Assembly: GCF_005144585.1 (NCBI RefSeq)
Contig: NZ_SSMQ01000019.1
Location: 118,371 to 182,370 of the forward strand
Direction: 5' to 3'
Length of the DNA: 64,000 nucleotides
Origin: Polyangium fumosum
Lineage (GTDB): Bacteria > Myxococcota_A > Polyangia > Polyangiales > Polyangiaceae
The position numbers were made by a program, and so were the translations under genes. Of the stretch, positions 8,780 through 17,558 are shown piece by piece (position 1 is the first letter of the stretch; every line of letters begins with the position of its first letter). The notes under the pieces were generated by a model that saw nothing but the letters and a program-made list of their open reading frames with translations, had not been told where the DNA came from and did no database searches.

Positions 8780-9994
8780 ATGACGACGCATCGAGATCCC
8801 AGTGCCGAGCGATTTTTCCGGTTCCAGTCCGCTCCTTGCCTCGAGGTGGATTTCGATGGGGGGATCGTCTGCGCGAACCCGGCGTTTTGCCAGGTCGCGG
8901 GGCGGAGCGAGGACGAACTCCAAGCCGCGGGGCTCGTCGCGCTCTTCGCGCCGGACGCCCGCGCAGAGGCGTCGGCGGCGCTCGTGCGCGGGACGACACG
9001 GGACGTCGTTTCGTTTGATCTCCCGCTCGTTCGGCCCGACAGCGAGCTGCGTTGGCTCGAATGGCGCGGCGTCTCCTTTGCCGAGCATCGGCTTTTCCGC
9101 ATTGTCGCGCACGACGTGACCGCACTTTGGCGCGCGGAGGCCGAGGCGCGGGAACGAGAGCGATTCCTCGGCACGCTGCTCGGGAACCTGCAGGGCATGG
9201 TCTACCGGTGCAGCAACGACGAACGGTACACCATGGAGTTCGTGAGCGCGGGTTGTGAGCTCGTCTGTGGGTACAAGGCCGACGAGATGGTCGGCGAGGG
9301 CGCCGTGCTCTCCTTCGCCGACCTCGTCCACCCAGAGGACGCTGCGCGCGTGTGGGACGAAATTCAGGCGGCGGTCGCAGCGCGTATCCCCTACAGCCTG
9401 AAATATCGCGTCTTTCCGAAGTTCGGCGAGCTGCGATGGGTGGAGGAGCGGGGGCGCGGCGTATTCGACGCGCCGGGCGCGCTCGTCGCGCTCGAGGGGT
9501 TCATCACGGACGTGACGGCGCGCATGACGGCGAAGCAGGAGATCGAGGAGAAGCTGCGCGTCATCGCCGAGCAAAAGGAGCAGATCCAGCACCTCTCGTT
9601 GCCGATCATCGAGGTATGGGACGGCGTGATCACGCTCCCCGTGGTGGGCGTGCTCGACGATCAGCGCGCCGAGCGGATCATGCAGGGATTGCTCGATACC
9701 GTGGTGCGGACGCAGAGCCAGCACGTGATCATCGATCTGACGGCCGTGGAGGAGGTCGACGGGGCCGTGGCCGAGCACATCGTGCGCATCTTGCGGGCCG
9801 TGCAGCTCCTCGGCGCCGAGGGCGCGCTCTCGGGCATTCAGCCGAAGGTGGCGCAGGCGCTCGTCTCGCTCTCGGCCGACCTCGGCGGCGCGCGCACGTG
9901 GCCGGATTTGCGCGCCGCGCTGCGCGCCTGCATGCGCGTGCCGGCGCGGAAGGCGGCCGCGCGGCCGCGGGGACGGTCCGAGGGAAACGCGTGA
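8780..9994 (+). CDS. PAS-PAS-STAS regulator (RsbR-like), phosphosites apparently lost
   Basis: This is a 404-residue cytoplasmic sensor. The first PAS-like domain covers about residues 15-115 (FDGGIVCANPAFCQVAGRSEDEL). The second covers about 130-255 (VSAGCELVCGYKADEMVGEG, then a PAC-like ELRWVEERGRG). A coiled linker, ARMTAKQEIEEKLRVIAEQKEQI, leads to a C-terminal STAS domain (about 285-390, IEVWDGVITLPVVGVLD). This is the layout of RsbR/stressosome co-antagonists. At the two STAS positions that are Thr in RsbR (VDT and AQT), this protein reads VDG and AQA. No RsbS, RsbT or phosphatase gene is adjacent. I prefer the ATG at 8780 to the TTG at 8747. The nine-base gap to the convergent crotonase is very tight. 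Confidence 0.8.
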   Translation: MTTHRDPSAERFFRFQSAPCLEVDFDGGIVCANPAFCQVAGRSEDELQAAGLVALFAPDARAEASAALVRGTTRDVVSFDLPLVRPDSELRWLEWRGVSFAEHRLFRIVAHDVTALWRAEAEARERERFLGTLLGNLQGMVYRCSNDERYTMEFVSAGCELVCGYKADEMVGEGAVLSFADLVHPEDAARVWDEIQAAVAARIPYSLKYRVFPKFGELRWVEERGRGVFDAPGALVALEGFITDVTARMTAKQEIEEKLRVIAEQKEQIQHLSLPIIEVWDGVITLPVVGVLDDQRAERIMQGLLDTVVRTQSQHVIIDLTAVEEVDGAVAEHIVRILRAVQLLGAEGALSGIQPKVAQALVSLSADLGGARTWPDLRAALRACMRVPARKAAARPRGRSEGNA

Positions 9995-10003
9995 ATCGCG
10001 GAT

Positions 10004-10783
10004 TCAGCGGCCGGAGAAGGCCGGCTTTCGTTTCTCGCTCGTGGCCTTGAGGCCTTCGCCGAGGTCCTCGCTCGCGTAACTCACGGCCTGCTCGTAGGCC
10101 TCTCGGTCGAGGGCCTCGGCGAGCGCGCCGCGGTGAATGCCGAGGGAGCGCTTCAATGCGCGCACCACGAGCGGGGCCGACTCCGCGATTTGCGCGGCGA
10201 GCTCGGCGGCGCGGGGGCGCACGCGATCGCCGGGGAGCGCTTCGAGGGCCATGCCCCAGGCGGCGGAGTCGCGCCCCGTGAAGCGGCGGCCGGTGAGCAG
10301 GAGCTCGGCGGCGCGCTCGGCGCCTGCGCGGCGTGGAACGAGGTACGTCGCGCCCATGCCCGGGTGCAGGCCGAGGGAGGCGAAATTCAGGGCGAGCCGG
10401 CTGTCTTCGTCGACGACGACGAGGTCGGCGGCGAGCGCGACGCAGAGGCCCGCGCCGATCGCCGGCCCGCGCACGGCCGCGACCACGGGCACGTCGAGCT
10501 CCGTGATCGACAGATACCGGTGGTAAAACCCGAGCATGAAGGCCCGCGCCTCCGCGAAGCTCGCGGCGCGCAGGCGTTCGAGCATGGCGAGGTCGCCGCC
10601 CGCGGAGAACGCGTCCCCCGCGCCCGCGAGCACGACGGCGCGCACGGAGGCGTCGCGCGAGATCTCGCGGACCCGCGCGGCGAGCGCGTCTCCAAGCTCG
10701 GGGCTCATGGCGTTTTTGCGGCGCGCATCGTCGAGGACGAGCGTGGCGACGGCGCCGTCGCGTTCGAGGTGGACGTCAGGCAT
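10004..10783 (-). CDS. crotonase (enoyl-CoA hydratase/isomerase family)
   Basis: The 259-residue crotonase-fold protein has oxyanion-hole segments AFSAGGDLAML and GPAIGAGLCVAL. The C-terminal SEKRKPAFSG ending is typical of the family. Compared with hydratases that use two glutamates (in GGGCEL and QPEI), this protein has Cys in the first position (GAGLCVA) and no PE pair at the second (LNFASLG). It may therefore be an isomerase, a thioesterase-like crotonase or another family reaction, and not a true hydratase. It is divergent from a TetR regulator, with two identical-architecture palindromes in the 80-bp gap, so it is probably controlled by that repressor. Confidence 0.85.
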   Translation of the reverse strand: MPDVHLERDGAVATLVLDDARRKNAMSPELGDALAARVREISRDASVRAVVLAGAGDAFSAGGDLAMLERLRAASFAEARAFMLGFYHRYLSITELDVPVVAAVRGPAIGAGLCVALAADLVVVDEDSRLALNFASLGLHPGMGATYLVPRRAGAERAAELLLTGRRFTGRDSAAWGMALEALPGDRVRPRAAELAAQIAESAPLVVRALKRSLGIHRGALAEALDREAYEQAVSYASEDLGEGLKATSEKRKPAFSGR

Positions 10784-10808
10784 GCGAGGCCTCTAACACG
10801 ATAGAACA

Positions 10809-10823
10809 TGCACTTGACGTGCA
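10809..10823. promoter_or_regulatory. putative TetR operator 1
   Basis: TGCAC-TTGAC-GTGCA: a perfect 5-5-5 inverted repeat in the gap between the crotonase and the TetR gene. The same arms and spacing recur at 10833-10847, 24 bp further on. Confidence 0.65.
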
Positions 10824-10832
10824 AAAACTACT

Positions 10833-10847
10833 TGCACCATGAGTGCA
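10833..10847. promoter_or_regulatory. putative TetR operator 2
   Basis: TGCAC-CATGA-GTGCA: the second perfect 5-5-5 inverted repeat with the same arms as the site at 10809-10823. It lies 20 bp upstream of the chosen regulator start, where binding could repress both divergent genes. Confidence 0.65.
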
Positions 10848-10866
10848 GATAAGTAGAGTGGTCCTC

Positions 10867-11499
10867 GTGACCCGCGCGAAGGAGTCCGCCACGCAGACGC
10901 AGGCCGATGGGCGACACGCGCGGGCCGAGCGCACGCGGGAGGCGATCGTGGAGGCGCTGCTCGCGCTGCTCTCGGAGGGCGTCGTGCGTCCTTCGGCCGA
11001 GCGGGTCGCCGAGCGCGCGGGGGTGTCGCGGCGGGCGATCTTCAACCATTTCACGGATCTCGACGACCTGCTCGCGTGCGCGGCGCGGCGCCGGATGGAG
11101 ACGGTCATGGCGCTCTGGCCGAAGCTCCCGCGGGAGGGGACGGCGGCGGAGCGGGCGCGGGCCCTCGCCGAGGGGATTTGTCGATTCCACGAGCACGTCG
11201 CGCCCGTGCGCCGCGCGGCCGTGCTGTTCTCGTACGATTCGGCATTCCTCGCGGGGCAGCTCCGCGAGGCGGCGCGTAGGCACCGGGCCGCCATTCGCGC
11301 GGTGTTCGAGCCCGAGATCGAGGCGGCGCCGGAGGAGGCGCGGGGCGTGCTGCTCGGGGGGCTCGCGGCGGCGGCGAGTTTTTTGATGTGGGAGGAGCTC
11401 CGGAGAAACCAGGAGCTCTCGGTGGACGAGGCCACCTGCGCCGTGCGGATCGAGCTCGAAGGAATGCTCGAGCGCGCGGCGCGGAATCAACCGCGGTGA
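10867..11499 (+). CDS. TetR/AcrR family transcriptional regulator
   Basis: The 210-residue repressor-type protein has an N-terminal helix-turn-helix with the family pattern (SAERVAERAGVSRRAIFNHFTDLDDLLA, about residues 45-72). It is followed by an all-helical ligand-binding domain. GTG starts exist at 10843, 10858 and 10867. The first lies inside the second palindrome, so I use 10867, with a GTAGAG stretch about nine bases upstream. It is divergent from a crotonase gene, and two matching palindromes lie between them. By family habit it should repress itself and the crotonase and release DNA on binding a CoA ester or small ligand; that is inference. Confidence 0.85.
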   Translation: MTRAKESATQTQADGRHARAERTREAIVEALLALLSEGVVRPSAERVAERAGVSRRAIFNHFTDLDDLLACAARRRMETVMALWPKLPREGTAAERARALAEGICRFHEHVAPVRRAAVLFSYDSAFLAGQLREAARRHRAAIRAVFEPEIEAAPEEARGVLLGGLAAAASFLMWEELRRNQELSVDEATCAVRIELEGMLERAARNQPR

Positions 11500-11510
11500 A
11501 GGAGGAGAAC

Positions 11511-12818
11511 ATGCTTGCTTTCGACGGCGTCCGGATCGCGTGTGTGCTCGTGGGGCTCGGCGTGTTGGCGGGGTGCACGAATGGAGGGAGCAGCGGCGGG
11601 CCGGGCACGCCCGCGGCGGGAGGACCGACGTACCATCGCGACGTCAAGCCACTCGTCGACACGAAATGCGGCAAATGCCACGCGGAGGGCGGCGTCGGCC
11701 CATTCGCGCTCACGACGTACGAGGAGGTGAACGCGATGCGCGGGGCCGTCGAGGCCGCCGTCGTGGCGAAAACGATGCCACCCTGGCCTTTGGACAACGA
11801 TTGCAACGATTACCTCGGCGATCGGTCGCTCTCGGACGAGCAGATCGACACGATCAAGCGCTGGATCGCGGATGGGGCGCCCGAGGGCAACCCCGCGGAT
11901 GCGCCCGTGGCGGTGGTGGACAACGCGGAGACGCTCTCCCGCATCGACCTCGAATTGCCGATCCCCGAGGCCTACACGCCGAAGATCTCGCCGGACGATT
12001 ACCATTGTTTCTTCGTCGACTGGCCTGCGCAGGAGACGACGTACATCACGGGCCTCGGCGTCGAGCCGGGCGAGCGGCCGATCGTCCATCACGTCATCGC
12101 GTTCGTGGCGAAGCCGGACAAAATCGCTGATTTCCAGGCGCTCGACGACGCCGAGCCGGGCGTTGGCTGGACCTGCTACGGCGGCCCCGGCGGCGGGCCT
12201 TCGTCCGCGGGCTGGGTCGGCGCGTGGGTGCCGGGCAGCACCGGCGCCGATTATCCGGAGGGCACGGGCATCGAGATTCCACCGGGCTCGAAGCTCATCG
12301 TGCAGATGCATTACAACACTTTGTCGGCGGCGCCGGTCCCGGATCAGACGAAGCTCCTCGTGCGCACGGACAAGACCGTGGAGAAGAAGGCCGCGATCAT
12401 GCCGTTCACGAAGATCTCCTGGGTCACGCAGCAGACGATGACGATCCCCGCGCACACGAGCGACGTCGTCCACGAGGTCACGGCCGATCCGACGGCGTAC
12501 TTGAGCCTCGCCACGGGCGGCGCCCTGCCGTCGAACACGGCCGTCAACATTTACAGCGGCGGGCTGCACATGCACACGCGCGGCAAGAGCAGCTCGCTCC
12601 AGCACGTGCGTGGCGGCGCGGAGCAATGCCTCCTCGACATCCCGTCCTGGAATTTCCACTGGCAGGGGAGCTATCGCCTGAAGACGCCCACCCGCTTCGA
12701 GCCCGGCGATCAGCTCCACCTGAAGTGCACCTGGGACAACCCCGAGATGTACGACATCAACTGGGGCGAGGGGACGAACGACGAGATGTGCCTCGGCACC
12801 GTCTACGTCACCGAGTGA
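11511..12818 (+). CDS. lipoprotein with cytochrome c heme site and copper type II monooxygenase-like domain
   Basis: The 435-residue protein has a lipoprotein signal (VLVGLGVLAGCTNG). Residues about 35-130 form a small cytochrome c-like domain with one CGKCH heme site and a distal MPPWP, a usual Met-ligand motif in such fused domains. Residues about 170-435 resemble the copper type II, ascorbate-dependent monooxygenase (PHM/DBH) fold. They contain HHVIAF, QMHYN and LHMHTRGKS, plausible Cu ligands, and a Cys-rich end (CTWDNPEM, EMCLG). It is probably periplasmic or outer-membrane anchored, with electrons passing through the heme. GGAGGAG lies four bases before the ATG. It is ten bases after the TetR stop and so may be co-transcribed with it. 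Confidence 0.8.
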   Translation: MLAFDGVRIACVLVGLGVLAGCTNGGSSGGPGTPAAGGPTYHRDVKPLVDTKCGKCHAEGGVGPFALTTYEEVNAMRGAVEAAVVAKTMPPWPLDNDCNDYLGDRSLSDEQIDTIKRWIADGAPEGNPADAPVAVVDNAETLSRIDLELPIPEAYTPKISPDDYHCFFVDWPAQETTYITGLGVEPGERPIVHHVIAFVAKPDKIADFQALDDAEPGVGWTCYGGPGGGPSSAGWVGAWVPGSTGADYPEGTGIEIPPGSKLIVQMHYNTLSAAPVPDQTKLLVRTDKTVEKKAAIMPFTKISWVTQQTMTIPAHTSDVVHEVTADPTAYLSLATGGALPSNTAVNIYSGGLHMHTRGKSSSLQHVRGGAEQCLLDIPSWNFHWQGSYRLKTPTRFEPGDQLHLKCTWDNPEMYDINWGEGTNDEMCLGTVYVTE

Positions 12819-12911
12819 CGAATCGTCCCCCTCACCAACGCCATACATCTTAGCAAAAACATTCTCGTTTTCAAGTCTTGCTCGAAAGGGGCCCCGCCCG
12901 TAGTTTCCGCC

Positions 12912-12939
12912 TCGCCGGTGACCTTTTCGTCACCCGGCG
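12912..12939 (+). promoter_or_regulatory. hairpin in the leader of the helicase gene
   Basis: CGCCGGTGAC and GTCACCCGGCG pair around a CTTTTC loop (one bulged C). The hairpin ends about ten bases before the start codon and next to the ribosome-binding GGAGGGAG. It could hide or expose the ribosome-binding site; no known riboswitch is recognised. Confidence 0.4.
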
Positions 12940-12948
12940 GGAGGGAGC

Positions 12949-15225
12949 ATGGAAGGTACGGGCGAACGGCCCTTTTCCAGCGAACCCGGGCCTATCGTCG
13001 CCGAGGAGCTCCGGCTCCTCGCGCGGACGCACGAGGCTCTCGCAGAGGCGCGAGGCCTTCGTCGTGGCGCGCGGCCGGATGGGGACGGCTTGCGCGCGCT
13101 CCGGGACGAATGGAATTCGGCTGGAGAGGAGGACAAGCCGGCGCTGCTCGCGCAAATGCACGAGGAGCAGGCACGGCTTTCGCGGGCACGCGTGGACAGG
13201 CTGCCGGATCCGGCGGCGCCTTATTTCGCGCATCTCCGCGTCCGCGTGGCAGGCCGCGTCCGAGACGTGTTGCTCGGCGCGGCGCCGCTGCTCGACGGCA
13301 AGCGCGGCGTCACGATCGTGGAATGGCGAAAATCGCCGATCGCCGAGGTGTTTTTCTCGTGCGAGGAGGGCGAGGACTACGAGATCGAGGTGGACGGCCG
13401 CGTCATCGAGGGCCACGTCGAGGAGCGGCGTCTCCTGACGTTCGAAGGCGGCGCGCTCGCGAGCATCACCGTCTCGGGCGGCGTGCTGCTGCGCGAGGGG
13501 GACACGTGGCGCTTCGAGCCGCGCGCATGGGCCCCGCGGCTCGTGGATCCCACGTCGCCGCGGCGGACGCCGGAGACACGCAATCCCTTCATCACGCTCG
13601 ACGCCGAGCAGCAGGCCCTCGTCGATCGGGAGCCACGCGCGCCGCTGCTCGTGCTCGGCTCGGCCGGGTCGGGAAAAACCACGGTGGCGCTGCACCGCGT
13701 GGCCGCGCTGCGCCGGCGGTTCCCGGAGGTCTTTCCGGCCAAACGTATGCTCGTGCTCGTCCCCGAGCCGGGGCTCCGTCGTTTGTCCGAGCGGATCCTC
13801 GAAGGGCTCGCCGTGGAGGGCGTCTTCGTCCGCACGTTCGAGGACTGGATCCGCGCCGAGGCGCGCCGCGTGTTTTCGTGGGTGCCGCACCATGAGCCGC
13901 CAGATCCGCCCTTCGCCGCGAGCCGCCTCAAGCGGCATCCGGCACTTTTTGCGGCGATCGATCGGCTGATCGACGAGGACACGCGCGCGATCGCGCGCAA
14001 GCTCGACCGCCTGCTGGGTTTCCGCGGCGCGCTCCGGAAGGCGCTCGAAGCGCGGGACGAGCCCTTCCTGCGGGACCGGCTGCGGGTGATCGAGGTGGGG
14101 TTGGCGCGAGAAACGACCGGCGAGAAGGGGCGGCTCCTCCGGGAGGCGCTGGCCGAGGAGCAGGACAAACTCGCGCGGGTGCGGGGGGATCACCGTCGGC
14201 TCGTCGGGGATCGGGCGCTGCTCGCGCGTGCGATTGAGGCTTCGGAGGGCGATCTCCCCGCGGGGATCGTGGAGCAGGTCGCGGCGCACACGAAGCAGCA
14301 GCTCGCGATGACGAGCGAGGAGGCGTATGCACACGTGGACGCGGACAGGCTCGCCACGCTCGACGGGCGGACGCTCGACGCGGGCACGCCCGAGGAGACG
14401 TCGGGCACGGTGGACGTGGAGGATTATGCGCTCCTCTTCGAATTGCTCCATCGCCGGACGGGCGCGAGCGCGACGCGGGCCGGGGCGCTCTCGCGTTATG
14501 CGCACATCGTGCTCGACGAGGCCCAGGAGCTCGCGCCGATCGAGCTTCGCGTGATCGGGCGCGCGCTCGATCCCGAGGGGAGCGTGACCGTGGCCGGGGA
14601 CGCGGCGCAGCGTATTGATAGGTCGGGCCATTTCCGCTCGTGGGAGGCCGTGATGGAGGCGCTTGCCGTGCGGAGCGAGCCGGCGTTCCTGGAGACATCG
14701 TACCGATCGCCGCGGCCCGTGGTGGAGTTTGCCCACGTGATCCTCGGCGCGGATGCGCCCGCGGAGGTGCCGCGCGCGCCGCGGGAAGGCGCAGACGTGC
14801 TGCGGACGATCACGGCCGGCGAGGGGCACGCCGCGGCGGTCCTTTGCGAAGCGCTGCGGCATTTGCGGGCCGAGGACCCGTATGCCTCCGTGGCGGTGAT
14901 TGCGCGCGACGAGGCTTCGGCGCGGGCCGTGCACGAGGCCGTCTCGCGGGGCATGCCGTGCCGCCTCGTGCGGGATGGGGATTTTTCGTTCGGGCCTGGG
15001 ATCGAGGTGACCGAGGTTTCCGAGGTGAAGGGGCTCGAGTTCGATTACGTCATCATCCCGGATGCGAGCGCGAAAGTTTGGCCCGATGCCTCCGAGCATC
15101 GGCGGGCGCTCCACGTGGCCGTGACGCGCGCGATGCGGCGGGTGTGGATCGTGTCGCCGGGGGAGCCTTCGCCGATTTTGCCTTCAGAAGAGGAGCTTCG
15201 TCGCCTCGGCAAGCTCCACCGGTGA
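12949..15225 (+). CDS. UvrD/HelD-like superfamily 1 ATPase/helicase
   Basis: This 758-residue protein has SF1 helicase motifs. Walker A is GSAGSGKTTVALHR (about residue 240) and Walker B is IVLDEAQELAP (about 525). Further motifs are VTVAGDAAQRID (motif III-like), EVKGLEFDYVIIPD (motif V) and HVAVTRAMRRVWIV (motif VI). A roughly 220-residue N-terminal region and the weak insert between Ia and II place it with HelD-like RNA-polymerase-recycling ATPases rather than with UvrD/Rep; this is a tentative placement. AGGGAG precedes the ATG. The 3' end overlaps the convergent ankyrin lipoprotein gene by 42 bp. A hairpin sits in its leader. Confidence 0.85.
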   Translation: MEGTGERPFSSEPGPIVAEELRLLARTHEALAEARGLRRGARPDGDGLRALRDEWNSAGEEDKPALLAQMHEEQARLSRARVDRLPDPAAPYFAHLRVRVAGRVRDVLLGAAPLLDGKRGVTIVEWRKSPIAEVFFSCEEGEDYEIEVDGRVIEGHVEERRLLTFEGGALASITVSGGVLLREGDTWRFEPRAWAPRLVDPTSPRRTPETRNPFITLDAEQQALVDREPRAPLLVLGSAGSGKTTVALHRVAALRRRFPEVFPAKRMLVLVPEPGLRRLSERILEGLAVEGVFVRTFEDWIRAEARRVFSWVPHHEPPDPPFAASRLKRHPALFAAIDRLIDEDTRAIARKLDRLLGFRGALRKALEARDEPFLRDRLRVIEVGLARETTGEKGRLLREALAEEQDKLARVRGDHRRLVGDRALLARAIEASEGDLPAGIVEQVAAHTKQQLAMTSEEAYAHVDADRLATLDGRTLDAGTPEETSGTVDVEDYALLFELLHRRTGASATRAGALSRYAHIVLDEAQELAPIELRVIGRALDPEGSVTVAGDAAQRIDRSGHFRSWEAVMEALAVRSEPAFLETSYRSPRPVVEFAHVILGADAPAEVPRAPREGADVLRTITAGEGHAAAVLCEALRHLRAEDPYASVAVIARDEASARAVHEAVSRGMPCRLVRDGDFSFGPGIEVTEVSEVKGLEFDYVIIPDASAKVWPDASEHRRALHVAVTRAMRRVWIVSPGEPSPILPSEEELRRLGKLHR

Positions 15226-17526
15226 AAGAACACGGTTCGCCGGCACCGGCCCCTGACCGAGCAGGTAATGCAACGCGCGCCGGCCCTTCGTATCGGCCGC
15301 ATATTTGTCGGCGCCCGCGTCGAGCAAGAGCCGGATCATCGGCAGCGAGCCGCGCGCCGCCGCGTACATGAGCGCGGTGCGCGCGTCGCTCGCGAGCCTG
15401 GGATCGTTCGGCTGAAACGTCGTCCGATCCACGGCGGCGCCGCGCTGGAGCAGGAGGCGCGCGGCCTCCACGCGGTCCTGCTGCGCGGCCGCCATGAGCG
15501 GGGTTTTTCCGAAATCGTTCGGCGCGTTCGGATCGACGACGAGGTCGAGCTCGCTCTCCTTGCCGGGGTCGACTGAAATCTCCCACAGAATCGGCAGCGC
15601 TGCGGGGTTCAGCACCGCCATGTGCACGAGCGGATCTTTGCCCGTGCTCTTCGCGCAAGTCTCGAAGGGCGCGAGGCGCGCTGCGTCCTTGTGCTCACCG
15701 GCCTGGATGAATGCGCGGATCTCCGCGGCCGGCGCGCCACCCGTGACGAGCTTGCGCAAGGAGCGGGGCGGCGGCGCGTCGCCACACGAGGCGCCCCAGA
15801 CGGCCTCGAACAGGCCCACGTGCGCGGCGTGTTTCGCCTGTTTCTCGTCGAGGCCACGGGTCTGATAATGCGCGACGAGCTTCTTCTCCAGGGCCTCGGC
15901 GAGGCGGGAGAGCCGACCGAAGATGACGCGGCTCTCGGGGGTCATGTACGACCAGGTCTCGTAGGGCGCCATGGCTGGCTCGGGTCTGTCCAGGAGCGCT
16001 CTGGGGTTGACCCGCATCGTCTCCTCTTGCGCCTTGAGCGCGCTCGCCAGCGCGAAGCGGAGCGTGCCGCCGTGGTTGAGGTAGAAATTGCCGTCGGCCT
16101 CGACGCTCGCCTTCGTGTACGCAGCGAGCTCCCGGTCGGGGAAGCCCCGCACGAAGCCGCGCCCCCAGCTACAACCCGAGCGCGGAAGGAAATTGTCGCG
16201 GTTGCCCCCGAAGAGCGGCGTCGTCGCTTCGAGGAGCTTCGGCCGCGCGACGAGCACGGCGCAAGGGATGGCATAAAAGGCCGGCGACGTATTCGCGGCC
16301 TCGGTCGACGAGGCGACCCGGAGGAGCCCGAGCAGGCTCGCGTCCGTGCCGTCGTATGCGCGGAGGCCAACGGATTCGTCCTTCAGGATGAATTCGTCGT
16401 CGTGTTTCTTCGCCGCCGCGCGGCTCGCCTTCTCGACCTCCCCGAGGAGCTTTTTGATCTGCGCGTCACGCGCCGCCGAGGGCGGCCGGAACGCATGCAA
16501 GAACAGCGCGTGATCGAGCTTGCCCACGACGCTCTTCTTCGCCGCCGCTTCGAGCGATTTCTCCGCCGCGTCGGGTTTTTCTCCCATGAACACGAGCGCC
16601 GTGTCGTGATCCCAGGGCTCGGGGGGCACCGTCGGCTCGGCGGCGGCGGGCTTTTCCTTCGGTGGCTCGGCCTTCTTGGGGAGCACGTCCGCCACGTTTG
16701 CGGCCGGGTCCTTCGCAAAACGCTCCATCAAATCGAAATCGAGCTCCCGGCCGGCGGGCGTGGGGCAACCGAGGACAGGGCCTGCGGCCTTTTCCAGGCG
16801 CTTCGCGGCCGCCTCGACGAGGGCGCGCCGGCCGAGGATCGTACGGCAGGGCAGGCGCAGCCAATCGCCGTCGCGGTACCGATCGGTCTCGCGGAGGACG
16901 TACCCCTCCGACCGCTTGAAGAGGTCGTACTCCACGTTCCGATAGTCGTCCGCGCTCGCGAGCACGAGCGCGGCATCGACGAGCCGCATCGTGGCCACGA
17001 GCCGGATCATCGTCCCCTCGGGCCCCTCGGCTTTCGCCTTGGCGATCGCCCCGACGCGGCGCACGTAATCAGCCGTGTCGCCGTCCTTGGGTTTGCCCTC
17101 GTTGCCCTCGCGCCGGGCCGCGGCGAGGAGGGCGTCGAGCTTCGATTGCGCCGCCTCGGCCACCGCCGCGAGTTGGTCCGCCGCGCTCGGATCCCCCGCG
17201 AGCACGGCCTTGTACGCCCCGGCGAGCGCATCGAACGGATGCGCCTCTACACCCGCGGGCAATGGCGCCGGCTCCTTTCCATCGGCCACGCGTTCGAGGT
17301 TGCCCTGGATGCGCGCGAGGACGCGGCGTGGCTCGTCGTATTCGCCCGGCCGAGGCTCCGGCGGTGCGGCGATGGGCGCGGGTGCGGGCGCGGAGGCCGA
17401 CGCGGACGCGGCCGGGGGCGTGGGGCCGGACGCAGGTTTGTCGCAAGCGGCGACGAGCCCCGCGGCGAGAACCAACGTGGGCCACGCGGCGTACGCGCGT
17501 GCGCGAGGGCCGAAGCCGAGCAACAT
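15184..17526 (-). CDS. large lipoprotein with C-terminal ankyrin repeats
   Basis: The protein is 780 residues. I choose the ATG giving MLLGFGPRARAYAAW because its signal peptide ends in the lipobox VAACDKP; the open frame runs much further upstream without meaning. After an Ala/Pro/Ser linker comes a long helical domain. It has many Lys/Ala/Glu stretches and scattered Cys (LPCRTILG, GPVLGCPTPAG, SGCSWGRGF). The last ~150 residues carry about three ankyrin repeats (GKTPLMAAAQQDRVEAARLLL, RTALMYAAARGSLPMIRLLLDAGAD, KGRRALHYLL). It probably faces the periplasm and binds a protein partner. No enzymatic motif was seen. Confidence 0.8.
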   Translation of the reverse strand: MLLGFGPRARAYAAWPTLVLAAGLVAACDKPASGPTPPAASASASAPAPAPIAAPPEPRPGEYDEPRRVLARIQGNLERVADGKEPAPLPAGVEAHPFDALAGAYKAVLAGDPSAADQLAAVAEAAQSKLDALLAAARREGNEGKPKDGDTADYVRRVGAIAKAKAEGPEGTMIRLVATMRLVDAALVLASADDYRNVEYDLFKRSEGYVLRETDRYRDGDWLRLPCRTILGRRALVEAAAKRLEKAAGPVLGCPTPAGRELDFDLMERFAKDPAANVADVLPKKAEPPKEKPAAAEPTVPPEPWDHDTALVFMGEKPDAAEKSLEAAAKKSVVGKLDHALFLHAFRPPSAARDAQIKKLLGEVEKASRAAAKKHDDEFILKDESVGLRAYDGTDASLLGLLRVASSTEAANTSPAFYAIPCAVLVARPKLLEATTPLFGGNRDNFLPRSGCSWGRGFVRGFPDRELAAYTKASVEADGNFYLNHGGTLRFALASALKAQEETMRVNPRALLDRPEPAMAPYETWSYMTPESRVIFGRLSRLAEALEKKLVAHYQTRGLDEKQAKHAAHVGLFEAVWGASCGDAPPPRSLRKLVTGGAPAAEIRAFIQAGEHKDAARLAPFETCAKSTGKDPLVHMAVLNPAALPILWEISVDPGKESELDLVVDPNAPNDFGKTPLMAAAQQDRVEAARLLLQRGAAVDRTTFQPNDPRLASDARTALMYAAARGSLPMIRLLLDAGADKYAADTKGRRALHYLLGQGPVPANRVLSPVELAEATKLLF

Positions 17527-17558
17527 GCCGGCATCGTACACGCTGCTGCGAACGGATG

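Noticed and set aside
5596..9198. 1200-residue minus-strand open frame
   Set aside because: Artefact of high GC: it runs antisense to the aldehyde dehydrogenase and in the wrong frame of the PGYP gene.
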